DNA of 6,470 bases from Promethearchaeota archaeon (GTDB lineage: Archaea > Asgardarchaeota > Lokiarchaeia > Sigynarchaeales > SOKP01). Where the stretch lies: positions 1 through 6,470 of the forward strand of contig JAEOUI010000375.1 in the NCBI GenBank assembly GCA_016839425.1, in the 5' to 3' direction. The notes below the pieces were generated by a model, which saw nothing but the letters and a program-made list of their open reading frames with translations, did no database searches and was not told the origin of the DNA. Below are positions 1 through 5,610 of the stretch, in pieces. A program made the translations under genes and the position numbers. Positions within the stretch are counted from its first letter, which is position 1, and each line of letters starts with the position of its first letter.

Positions 1-1
1 T

Positions 2-385
2 ATTTTAAAGGGTTTTCCGATTGAAATACTTCAACTTAAGTATCTCGAAGAGCTGTACCTTTCAAGCCTTCATATCAAGAACCTACCCGCTGAAATCAGC
101 GAGCTTACCAATTTAAAAGTATTACACATCGTGAATTGTGGTTTATCAGAGTTACCCAAGTCAATTGGAAACTTGCTTTCTTTAAAAGAAATAGATCTTA
201 GAAATAACAATCTTCGAAATATACCTTCTTCGATGAAAAATTTAACGAACTTAATATTCCTCTCCTTAGACAACAATAAAATAAAAGAATTGCCAATTTC
301 GCTACTGAATTTGCCAAATTTAAAAGAGTTACAATTGACGGGTAATCCAATTAAATATGATATGGATCATATAAATGTTCCTTAA
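2..385 (+). CDS. Leucine-rich-repeat protein, C-terminal part (5' end outside window)
   Basis: The reading frame is open from the left edge to a TAA at 383-385, giving 127 visible residues. The GTG at 131 is internal, because the repeat pattern continues upstream of it in the same frame. The visible part holds about four tandem repeats of roughly 23 residues with the pattern LxxLxLxxNxLxxLPxxIxxLxN, seen for example as LKEIDLRNNNLRNIP and LIFLSLDNNKIKELP. A final half repeat, LKELQLTGNPI, is followed by a short non-repeat tail ending NVP. This is the typical-length LRR class shared with Shoc2/Ras-suppressor-like proteins, which forms a curved solenoid for protein binding. No membrane segment or catalytic domain lies in the visible part. 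The partner cannot be inferred, and any N-terminal domain (a GTPase, for example) would lie outside the window. A T9 tract follows 16 bases after the stop. Confidence 0.9.
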   Translation: MLKGFPIEILQLKYLEELYLSSLHIKNLPAEISELTNLKVLHIVNCGLSELPKSIGNLLSLKEIDLRNNNLRNIPSSMKNLTNLIFLSLDNNKIKELPISLLNLPNLKELQLTGNPIKYDMDHINVP

Positions 386-401
386 GCTCTAATGATTATG
401 A

Positions 402-410
402 TTTTTTTTT
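402..410 (+). terminator. Oligo-T terminator after the LRR gene
   Basis: Nine consecutive T residues lie 16 bases downstream of the LRR stop codon. Archaeal RNA polymerase commonly terminates at such T-runs without needing a hairpin, and no convincing stem precedes this one. Confidence 0.55.
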
Positions 411-479
411 AAAATTAAATTAAAAGAAATTTTTAACAAGAACTCCAATATTATATCTAAATTAAAATGAATAAATTTT

Positions 480-499
480 AATTATCATTTGCGATAATT
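480..499. repeat. Inverted repeat, 7-bp arms with 6-base loop
   Basis: AATTATC (480-486) and GATAATT (493-499) are perfect reverse complements around the spacer ATTTGC. The repeat lies in the 233-base gap between the LRR and zinc-ribbon genes, about 120 bases before the zinc-ribbon start, and no T-run follows. It could be an operator or a transcript hairpin, or chance in AT-rich DNA. The rest of the gap holds only AT-rich sequence and the TATA-like box described separately. Confidence 0.3.
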
Positions 500-583
500 C
501 CTTGAAAATGATTAAAAATCTTCAATAAATCTTTGTTCAATCCATACTCAAGCCATAAATAGTTTAGGTATGATTAACTTCTA

Positions 584-595
584 TTTTTATAAAAA
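584..595 (+). promoter_or_regulatory. TATA-like box of the zinc-ribbon gene
   Basis: The stretch TTTTTATAAAAA is centred about 30 bases before the ATG at 619. With the usual archaeal TATA-to-start distance of about 26-27 bases, transcription would begin only a few bases before the ATG, so the mRNA would be nearly leaderless. Confidence 0.45.
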
Positions 596-618
596 TTAGT
601 TTACATCCGTGAAATTTA

Positions 619-849
619 ATGGCAAGATGTCCCGAATGCGCAGGAAAAATGACTTTTAATTCGATGATAAAGCAAATGGTGTGCAATTCTTGTGGATTGT
701 CGTTAAGCAGGCACGAGCTTGATATGTACTGGCAAAAAATTCGGTCAGAAAATCAAGACAACGACGATGATTTGCAGAAAAAGAAAAGTCGAAGAAAAGA
801 GTGGCTAGATTGGTATTCGAAATCCAAAGACGAGAAAAGTAAGTTCTAA
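619..849 (+). CDS. Small zinc-ribbon protein
   Basis: This 76-residue protein opens with a zinc ribbon: CPEC (C4, C7) and CNSC (C22, C25), two CxxC knuckles 14 residues apart that should bind one Zn ion. The arrangement resembles the TFIIB-type or rubredoxin-like ribbons common in small archaeal proteins. After the ribbon come a helix-forming stretch (residues 29-45), an acidic patch (NQDNDDD, 46-51) and a strongly basic tail with KKKSRRKEW. The tail suggests contact with nucleic acid or another protein, but the exact role is unknown. The ATG at 619 is preferred because it lies just before the first zinc knuckle and has a fitting TATA-like box about 30 bases upstream. The gene stands alone, ends at a hairpin terminator, and converges on the Cdc6-like gene. 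Similar stand-alone ribbon proteins occur widely in archaea; assignment to one family would need a profile search. Confidence 0.85.
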   Translation: MARCPECAGKMTFNSMIKQMVCNSCGLSLSRHELDMYWQKIRSENQDNDDDLQKKKSRRKEWLDWYSKSKDEKSKF

Positions 850-878
850 GCATTAAGCAAATGCTATACTGTTTTTTT
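849..878 (+). terminator. Hairpin plus T7 terminator of the zinc-ribbon gene
   Basis: AGCATT (849-854) and AATGCT (860-865) form a perfect 6-bp stem with a 5-base loop. It begins at the last base of the stop codon and is followed by a T7 run at 872-878. This resembles a bacterial intrinsic terminator and is compatible with archaeal T-run termination. It also separates this gene from the converging gene that ends at 938. Confidence 0.6.
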
Positions 879-937
879 CTAGAATATGACGAAATTATAT
901 TTCGTAATATAAGACTAATTTTTATTATTGGACTTTA

Positions 938-2125
938 TTAAGAAAATTTCTTTTCCAAAACAGATTCGAGTAATTCCTTTAATTTATTTGCTGGAATGTC
1001 AAGTAAAGTAATTTCTAGTCTCCTACCCCTTTGAGCCTCTTCGACTCGAACCGTTCGGGATTTTAATATTTTCAAATCGTTTAACTGTCGAACATATTTT
1101 CTAAAACTCATTTTCACATGGGCCTCAACCTCGTAATTCTCGCATAGCGCGCAATATTCCTCGTAAGCGTTATCAACGGATGTATATGGTTCTCCTTCAG
1201 TTATTAGTGTTTTTACGATGCTTAAAAGAGAAATTAATTCTTGGTCTTTCAATTTATCTACAATATCTCCTCTAAAGGTAGGATACACATTGTTTGATGC
1301 TTCTCGCACGATATCGGGAGTAATCATTTCTAATCCCTCCTTGTCAATGTGAAGTCCGCTTTTACGTAAGATTTCGATCCCATGCCTCATATTCTTATGC
1401 TCAACTACGATTTCAGAAATTAGATTTAATATTTCGTCGTCTAAAGATTCGTAGAATGCAAGATCGCTTCTATATTTCAAGATCTGCAAGGCTTCTTCAA
1501 AATTATAAGGTTTAAGCTTGATTTTTTCGTTTAACCTGCTCAAGATCCGTTCTGTTTCAATCTTGATCCAATCATTTTCCCTTGAAATTAATAGGATAGA
1601 AAATTTTGCGTTTTGGTGCCCGAATGTTTCTGCGATATCCAAAAAAGCCAATATTTCTTCGGATTTAAGCAGGTGCACCTCGTCTATGATGAGTAATATA
1701 TACCCCTTTTCTCGAATTAATTTCGAAAGAATTTGTTTTATTCCCTCGTCGTCACTAAAACCCCTTCCCGAAGAATGCGTGTATTTGGATAACAAGTCGC
1801 GAATGATCTTGCTTTTTGATCGAAAATTAATGCAGTTATATATTTCAACGAATAAATTCACGCTTTTTTCTTCGGCTTGCTGCTTGAAAAGCTTGCCAAA
1901 AAATTTAGCAGTTACCGTTTTTCCGACTCCACCCTTGCCAACCATTAGACAATTAATGGATGGTTGTTCCTTCTCTTCGAGGATCCTTCGAAACTGATAA
2001 ATCAAGCTCTTGATAACCTCGTCCCTGCAATGAAGCGTTTCGGGCACATAACTCAAGTCGAGCGTGCTTAATTGGCGAAATATCGATTTTGTATTAAAAT
2101 CCGCTTTAAAAGAATCCTCATCCAT
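938..2125 (-). CDS. cdc6: Orc1/Cdc6-family AAA+ ATPase, divergent
   Basis: At 395 residues the length is typical of archaeal Orc1/Cdc6 proteins, which bind origins and load the MCM helicase. The order of parts fits: an N-terminal segment with a 'YVPETLHCRDE' motif (26-36) matching the family's 'YxPxxLxxRexE' entry; Walker A GKGGVGKT (63-70); Walker B LLIIDEVH (144-151, D148/E149); a sensor-1-like strand ILLISREND (177-185); the 'RILSRLNEKIKLKPY' segment (193-207) matching the family's 'RvxSSLxxxxixFpPY' with a candidate arginine finger; a sensor-2-like NMRHGIEILRKSG (245-257) with R247; and a C-terminal winged helix from about 290 to 395. It is divergent: Walker A reads GGVGKT rather than TGTGKT, Walker B has DEVH rather than DEID, and sensor 1 and sensor 2 are altered. 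It may be a paralogue with a specialised or non-origin role. A TATA-like box 28 bases upstream suggests a leaderless mRNA. No T-run follows the stop. Confidence 0.8.
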   Translation of the reverse strand: MDEDSFKADFNTKSIFRQLSTLDLSYVPETLHCRDEVIKSLIYQFRRILEEKEQPSINCLMVGKGGVGKTVTAKFFGKLFKQQAEEKSVNLFVEIYNCINFRSKSKIIRDLLSKYTHSSGRGFSDDEGIKQILSKLIREKGYILLIIDEVHLLKSEEILAFLDIAETFGHQNAKFSILLISRENDWIKIETERILSRLNEKIKLKPYNFEEALQILKYRSDLAFYESLDDEILNLISEIVVEHKNMRHGIEILRKSGLHIDKEGLEMITPDIVREASNNVYPTFRGDIVDKLKDQELISLLSIVKTLITEGEPYTSVDNAYEEYCALCENYEVEAHVKMSFRKYVRQLNDLKILKSRTVRVEEAQRGRRLEITLLDIPANKLKELLESVLEKKFS

Positions 2126-2148
2126 CGTGAATCTAAATTATAAATTGT

Positions 2149-2156
2149 TTTTATAT
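2149..2156 (-). promoter_or_regulatory. TATA-like box of the Cdc6-like gene
   Basis: On the minus strand this reads ATATAAAA, centred about 27-28 bases before the ATG at 2125, which is the spacing expected for a leaderless archaeal transcript. No Shine-Dalgarno-like sequence precedes the ATG, in agreement with that reading. Confidence 0.45.
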
Positions 2157-2166
2157 GTTATTATAG

Positions 2167-2174
2167 CACGCGTG
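2167..2174. repeat. GC-rich palindrome CACGCGTG upstream of the Cdc6-like gene
   Basis: A perfect 8-bp palindrome stands out in otherwise AT-rich intergenic DNA, about 10 bases upstream of the TATA-like box. The position suits an operator or a binding site for the Cdc6-like protein itself. It does not resemble the origin recognition boxes known from Sulfolobus or Pyrococcus. Confidence 0.3.
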
Positions 2175-2270
2175 GTCTATAAATGTTTATCTTGTAGAAT
2201 TAATGTACTTTTTAATTATGATAGATCTTAAATAATTAATTTTAATTTTAAAATAATTATAAGGTGAAAT

Positions 2271-2279
2271 AAAAAAAAA
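2271..2279 (-). terminator. Oligo-T terminator of the membrane-protein operon
   Basis: The plus-strand A9 run is a T9 run on the minus strand, 20 bases past the stop of the 152-residue membrane protein. It is a good archaeal-type transcription end for the two-gene unit. Confidence 0.55.
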
Positions 2280-2298
2280 TAAAGATTTTAAATATAAA

Positions 2299-2757
2299 TT
2301 AGGGCGTCATAACAATGCCGACTGTTCCAAAGAATGTCGATATCATTAAAATGAATATTACAGTACCTGCAATGACTAAAGCAGCTTTTCTTGTCCTATC
2401 GTCAATAGAATCGTTGATAGCAATACCAATGAATCCCACGAATAACAAGATTAAACCAATATTTACACCAATAGTTGCGATTGAACCTAGAATAATCTGT
2501 TGTCCCAACATCCAAGATTCTTGTAAATCAATCTCTATTGTTCTAAGTGCTGCTTCTTGAGCAGTAACAACGCCTCGAGCTATTTGATCGGCTAAATCTG
2601 CTGCTAGGTAATTTGCCCATACAGTAGCATTATTTGCTAATAACTTACTTATACCCATAATCGTTCCGAATATCACGGCGATTACAATTCCAGCGATGAT
2701 GTATTTCGCTGCCTTGTCCTTATCTGATCCTATTGCCAACATTTTTTCTTTCCTCAT
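2299..2757 (-). CDS. Three-TM membrane protein of unknown function
   Basis: This 152-residue protein is not recognised. A short charged N-terminus (MRKEKMLAIGSDKDK) precedes a first membrane segment at about 18-40. An amphipathic, mostly helical stretch follows at about 45-82, rich in Ala, Glu, Asp and Gln (LAADLADQIARG, AQEAALRTIEIDLQE). Further membrane segments lie at about 86-114 and 123-147, separated by the charged loop NDSIDDRTRK. No catalytic motif, cysteine pair or metal site is visible. The ATG at 2757 lies one base after the TGA of the upstream membrane gene, so the two are surely co-transcribed and probably translationally coupled. An alternative start at M6 (2742) has a GAGG element 9 bases before it, which is better placed as a ribosome site, so the protein may be 147 residues. 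The close coupling suggests the two products work in one membrane complex, but that is inference only. Confidence 0.75.
   Translation of the reverse strand: MRKEKMLAIGSDKDKAAKYIIAGIVIAVIFGTIMGISKLLANNATVWANYLAADLADQIARGVVTAQEAALRTIEIDLQESWMLGQQIILGSIATIGVNIGLILLFVGFIGIAINDSIDDRTRKAALVIAGTVIFILMISTFFGTVGIVMTP
2751..2754 (-). promoter_or_regulatory. Shine-Dalgarno-like GAGG inside the second membrane gene's start region
   Basis: On the minus strand GAGG lies 9 bases before the in-frame ATG at 2742 and overlaps the end of the annotated ATG at 2757. It favours M6 as the true start of the three-TM protein. Re-initiation after the upstream TGA at 2761-2759 could use either ATG. Confidence 0.4.
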
Positions 2758-2758
2758 C

Positions 2759-3430
2759 TCATCTTTTCCTCGCCATTATGATATAAGCAATTCCGACGAT
2801 TACTCCAGCTAGAACGGTAATCCACCCGATCCAAGTCAATGCAGTTCGAACTGTGCCACTTTGACCATTAAGAGTTATTTCAAGACCAAATTTAATATTT
2901 GCTTCTTCCCATGTAGTACTAGTTTCTATGGCATAAACGACGACTACATATTTTCCAGGAATGGTATATGGAATTCCACTAGATATTCCTCCTGCAAAAT
3001 TAATAATAACAGTTTCAGTTTCAGCAATTGTAGAAGTAGTTTCAGTTGATGAGGATGAATCATCTGGGTATAAAATTTCTGTTCTTCTATGTGATAATTC
3101 AGTAAGCGTTGTTGGAGCATCTGTTGATAAATTTGCTTCAGCATATTCCGCATAACGAGCAATTATAACATAAACGGTCCAAGTTTCCGAAGCGTTAGCG
3201 TCATATATGTTAGAAACTTCAATATCGATACTTTGCCCTTCAGAGAGGGAAAAAACTGTTCGACTTGAATTACCCAAATTAACAGAACTATCTTCTTTTA
3301 AGGTTCGAGTTCCAGTTACTAAATCTTTTTCGTCGAAATATTGGGGTACGAAATATAGAGATACAAAGCTAGCAATGCCAATTATTATCAAGACTAAGCT
3401 AACTGCTCTTATTACTTTTAATTTTTCCAT
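2759..3430 (-). CDS. Membrane-anchored protein with beta-rich ectodomain, unknown function
   Basis: This 223-residue protein is not recognised. An N-terminal hydrophobic segment at about 9-28 (signal anchor or signal peptide) is followed by an ectodomain of about 165 residues. A second hydrophobic segment at about 197-219 comes next, then the positively charged end ARKR, which should face the cytoplasm. The ectodomain shows alternating hydrophobic residues typical of beta strands (TVFSLSEGQSIDIEV, TWTVYVIIARY, GKYVVVVYAIE, IKFGLEITL), so a beta-sandwich is likely. A Ser/Thr-rich stretch at 125-140 and three N-x-S/T sequons (N54, N79, N100) suggest a glycosylated surface domain, and there are no cysteines. 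It is the first gene of a two-gene unit with the three-TM protein. A strong TATA-like box lies 64 bases upstream, leaving a leader of about 38 bases. It could be a receptor, a structural surface protein or a partner subunit; no enzyme motif is visible. Confidence 0.75.
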   Translation of the reverse strand: MEKLKVIRAVSLVLIIIGIASFVSLYFVPQYFDEKDLVTGTRTLKEDSSVNLGNSSRTVFSLSEGQSIDIEVSNIYDANASETWTVYVIIARYAEYAEANLSTDAPTTLTELSHRRTEILYPDDSSSSTETTSTIAETETVIINFAGGISSGIPYTIPGKYVVVVYAIETSTTWEEANIKFGLEITLNGQSGTVRTALTWIGWITVLAGVIVGIAYIIMARKR

Positions 3431-3489
3431 TTTTTCGCACTTTTATTAATTTTAATTAAATTAAGGTAGTATAATCCTTCGTTTTGATT

Positions 3490-3497
3490 TTATATAA
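3490..3497 (-). promoter_or_regulatory. TATA box of the membrane-protein operon
   Basis: The minus strand reads CTTTTATATAAAA here, the best archaeal TATA box in the window. Its core is centred about 64 bases before the ATG at 3430, so the transcript should carry a leader of about 38 bases, unlike the near-leaderless neighbours. Within that leader TTAATTT and AAATTAA (3446-3464) form an AT-only inverted repeat. Confidence 0.55.
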
Positions 3498-3517
3498 AAG
3501 TTACTATTTTTCCTACG

Positions 3518-3568
3518 AAAAAAGAGAAAAATAATTCATAGTTTATTATTAATTGACTCTTGTGTCAA
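3518..3568 (-). terminator. Hairpin plus T-rich terminator of the xerA-like gene
   Basis: TTGAC (3553-3557) and GTCAA (3564-3568) form a 5-bp stem with a 6-base loop, 16 bases past the recombinase stop codon. Further along the minus strand is a T-rich run, TTTTTCTCTTTTTT (3531-3518). Termination here would end the recombinase transcript before the membrane operon's TATA box. Confidence 0.4.
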
Positions 3569-3584
3569 ATAAAGAAAAAGTAAA

Positions 3585-4508
3585 TTAAAGCTTAATGCGA
3601 TTTAAAGGATGCATTTCGTTATATGATTCCTTGAGCTTCGAAATATCGTTTTTAGCATAAATTCTTGTCGTATTTGGATTGGAATGACCTAAAATATCTT
3701 GAAGCTCGCTGATATCCATACCTGAGCGCCTTAAATGAGTAGCACCCGTGTGTCTGAACACATGTGGAGTTATAATTTTGGATTTAGCAAAACCGCATTT
3801 TTCTTTAATGAGTTTTATATCAGCTTGGATCACCCGGGGATTAAGAGCATTTCCCCTTGTATTGACTAAGAGGTAATCGTCCGTTTCGTAAAAGATCCTA
3901 TCGTCTAGGTAACCCTTAATGAGATCAAGCGTAATTGGATCGACGGGAACGATCCGTTGCTTGTTACCTTTTCCGCGTAATTTAATATATCCTTCCTGAA
4001 AGTCAACATCTCTTATTTTAATATTACACAATTCACTTACGCGCGCCATCGTGGAATACAAAAGCCGGATCACTATATAGTATCTGGAGCTTTTCTTGGA
4101 ATTAAAAATTTTTCGATCTTTTAGGGCGTCAAAAATCTTGACGATGTCTTTCTTGTCAAGAAATTTAGGTAGATGCTCCTCCATCTTAATTTTAGGGGAT
4201 TTTATGATATCCATAGGATTTTTAACGGTAAGAAATTCGTTGAGATTTAAAAATTTAAAAAAAGACCTTAAAGTTGCTATCTTTCTCCCAACACCTTTTT
4301 TCGTATAGTTTAATTCCTTCAGTTTTTTCAAAAATAACCGAATCCTCTGGCGCATGAGGGGCGAATTCACATCAATATCTTCTGCAACTTTAACAAACTT
4401 TTCGAGGTCGTATCGATATGCCTTAATAGTAGAGGATGCACATCCCTCTTCGACTTCTTTAGCGATCAAAAAATCTTCGATGAAATCAGAAATCTTGCTA
4501 TAACTCAT
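3585..4508 (-). CDS. xerA: XerA-like tyrosine recombinase/integrase
   Basis: This 307-residue protein has the full architecture of the Xer family. An N-terminal SAM-like DNA-binding domain (about 5-95, with SSTIKAYRYDLEKF and RKIATLRSFFKF) is followed by the catalytic domain (about 115-295). All catalytic residues are visible: R156 in ARVSEL, K180 in RGKGNKQR, H249 and R252 in HVFRHT, H275 in ILGHSN, and the nucleophile Y284 in TRIYAK. The family cleaves DNA through a 3'-phosphotyrosine and exchanges strands. Archaeal XerA resolves chromosome dimers at dif sites. The length, the compact sequence and the lack of attachment sites or phage genes nearby favour a housekeeping Xer over a mobile integrase, although stand-alone integrases of plasmids look similar. 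The ATG at 4508 is favoured by a TATA-like box 35 bases upstream. The gene is transcribed alone, between the reductase gene and the membrane operon. Confidence 0.9.
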   Translation of the reverse strand: MSYSKISDFIEDFLIAKEVEEGCASSTIKAYRYDLEKFVKVAEDIDVNSPLMRQRIRLFLKKLKELNYTKKGVGRKIATLRSFFKFLNLNEFLTVKNPMDIIKSPKIKMEEHLPKFLDKKDIVKIFDALKDRKIFNSKKSSRYYIVIRLLYSTMARVSELCNIKIRDVDFQEGYIKLRGKGNKQRIVPVDPITLDLIKGYLDDRIFYETDDYLLVNTRGNALNPRVIQADIKLIKEKCGFAKSKIITPHVFRHTGATHLRRSGMDISELQDILGHSNPNTTRIYAKNDISKLKESYNEMHPLNRIKL

Positions 4509-4538
4509 TTTTAATCATACATAATACTTGGATATTAG

Positions 4539-4547
4539 TATTTAAAG
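4539..4547 (-). promoter_or_regulatory. TATA-like box of the xerA-like gene
   Basis: The minus strand reads CTTTAAATA, close to the archaeal consensus, centred 35 bases before the ATG at 4508. This leaves a leader of only some 6-10 bases. Confidence 0.5.
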
Positions 4548-4554
4548 TACTACG

Positions 4555-4569
4555 ATATCCCGGTGATAT
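4555..4569. repeat. Inverted repeat ATATC-CCGGT-GATAT upstream of xerA
   Basis: Five-base perfect arms flank a GC-rich 5-base centre, just upstream of the recombinase TATA box. A TTGGATATTA half-site lies nearby at 4528-4537. Short arms around a GC-containing spacer are reminiscent of a Xer/dif-type site, but the arms are shorter than the usual 11 bases. An operator is equally possible. Confidence 0.25.
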
Positions 4570-4647
4570 ATTAAAAATAATTAGTCTCGATAAATTTTTG
4601 AATTTTCGAATTAAATTTAGGAATAATTATATAAATAAAATCTTGAT

Positions 4648-4653
4648 AAAAAA
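4648..4653 (-). terminator. Oligo-T terminator of the reductase gene
   Basis: A minus-strand T6 run lies 13 bases after the stop codon of the reductase. It is followed by AT-rich DNA with another T-containing stretch, and no strong hairpin is seen. Confidence 0.4.
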
Positions 4654-4666
4654 CAAATAAATTGTA

Positions 4667-5587
4667 TTATTGGAGCGACCTGATATATTTACTCACATTA
4701 ATGCCTGCCCGTGCCCCTTCTGCTACGGCGAAAGCAACTTGAAACAAGCCACCTGTAACATCGCCAGCGGCGTATACGCCTTGAATGTTCGTCTGTTGTT
4801 CATTGTCCACCTTAATATTTCCTTTATCGTCAAGTTCGACTCCTGCTTTTTTAAACATTGTATTTGTGGGGATATGAGATAAAATGAATAAGCAATCAAG
4901 TTCGAATTCCATCAATTCTTCGGAATCTTTCTTTTTACATGTTATATTTTCAATGGTCCCGCGATCGTTGCTTATAACTTCAATTATTTCTGCATTATCA
5001 ATGATATCAATATTTTTTGTTTGTAATTTTTCAATATCTTTTGGTAAATCTTTTAACGGAGAATCTGATATGAGCTTGACAATGCAACCCATTTGATCCA
5101 AGACTAAGGCGTCTTCAATGACCTCCTCGTCTGACCCGTATAAATAAACGACTTTTTCGCGATATAGTGGTCCATCACATAAGGCGCAATACGAGACGCC
5201 GTATCCCATGAGTTTATCTTCTCCTGCGATTTTTTCTTTTCTCTGACCGCCCCCGGTTGCGATGATTATAGCGTCCGCAGTAATATTCGCTGTTCTCGTT
5301 GATATCATGTTAGTTCCCATACCGATCATGAGCGAGATGACGTCTCCCTTGATAATCCTAACACTTTCGTAGTTCTGGGCGTGTTCTTTAAACTTCTCTA
5401 GCATTTCAGGACCGCTTGATTGATTAAAACCCAAATAATTTTGAATTTCTTTTGCTCGAAATAGAGCAGAAGGTTCTTTTCCGTCTAAAACTATTGTATT
5501 TCGATTTGCTCGTCCACAATATACGGCTGCGCTTAATCCAGCAGGACCAGCACCAATTATTAATACCTCGCACTTGTAATCTTCCAT
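4667..5587 (-). CDS. trxB: Thioredoxin-reductase-like FAD disulfide oxidoreductase, NADPH motif degenerate
   Basis: At 306 residues this has the usual low-molecular-weight thioredoxin reductase length and is cytosolic. It carries an N-terminal FAD-binding GAGPAG (12-17), ATGGG (111-115) between the domains, the redox-active pair in CALCDG (C134, C137, with D138), and the C-terminal FAD motif GVYAAGDVTGG (270-280). The family passes electrons from a donor through FAD to the CxxC and on to thioredoxin or a glutaredoxin-like partner. The pyridine-nucleotide site is abnormal. Where the family has GGGDSAxE, this protein has LYGSDEEVIEDA (149-160), and the HRRxxxR that recognises the NADPH 2'-phosphate is replaced by KLISDSPLKD (171-180). 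The donor is therefore probably not NADPH. The Thermoplasma acidophilum enzyme and the ferredoxin-dependent reductases are known precedents. A TATA-like box 28 bases before the ATG suggests a leaderless mRNA. No thioredoxin gene is adjacent. Confidence 0.9.
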   Translation of the reverse strand: MEDYKCEVLIIGAGPAGLSAAVYCGRANRNTIVLDGKEPSALFRAKEIQNYLGFNQSSGPEMLEKFKEHAQNYESVRIIKGDVISLMIGMGTNMISTRTANITADAIIIATGGGQRKEKIAGEDKLMGYGVSYCALCDGPLYREKVVYLYGSDEEVIEDALVLDQMGCIVKLISDSPLKDLPKDIEKLQTKNIDIIDNAEIIEVISNDRGTIENITCKKKDSEELMEFELDCLFILSHIPTNTMFKKAGVELDDKGNIKVDNEQQTNIQGVYAAGDVTGGLFQVAFAVAEGARAGINVSKYIRSLQ

Positions 5588-5610
5588 CGTAATAACCTTA
5601 TAATAAAAAG

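Noticed and set aside
1518..1997. 159-codon open frame on the plus strand opposite the Cdc6-like gene
   Set aside because: It is entirely antisense to a gene with clear Walker A, Walker B and winged-helix parts. Its translation has no motif and reads as the complement of the real gene.
2220..2270. Long AT-only near-palindrome after the membrane operon
   Set aside because: The apparent symmetry arises from runs of A and T, and the arms do not align base for base beyond a few positions.
2126..2298. Replication origin next to the Cdc6-like gene
   Set aside because: The gap is AT-rich, but no repeated origin recognition boxes of the known archaeal type were found in it. The single palindrome is not enough.
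2944..3162. 72-codon leucine- and glutamine-rich frame within the ectodomain gene
   Set aside because: It is a frame-shifted reading of the Ser/Thr-rich low-complexity stretch on the same strand. The enclosing frame has membrane segments at both ends and a good promoter.
3585..4508. Recombinase as marker of an integrated element
   Set aside because: No att-like direct repeats, tRNA target, phage or plasmid genes are visible. The protein's size and complete catalytic set fit a housekeeping XerA.
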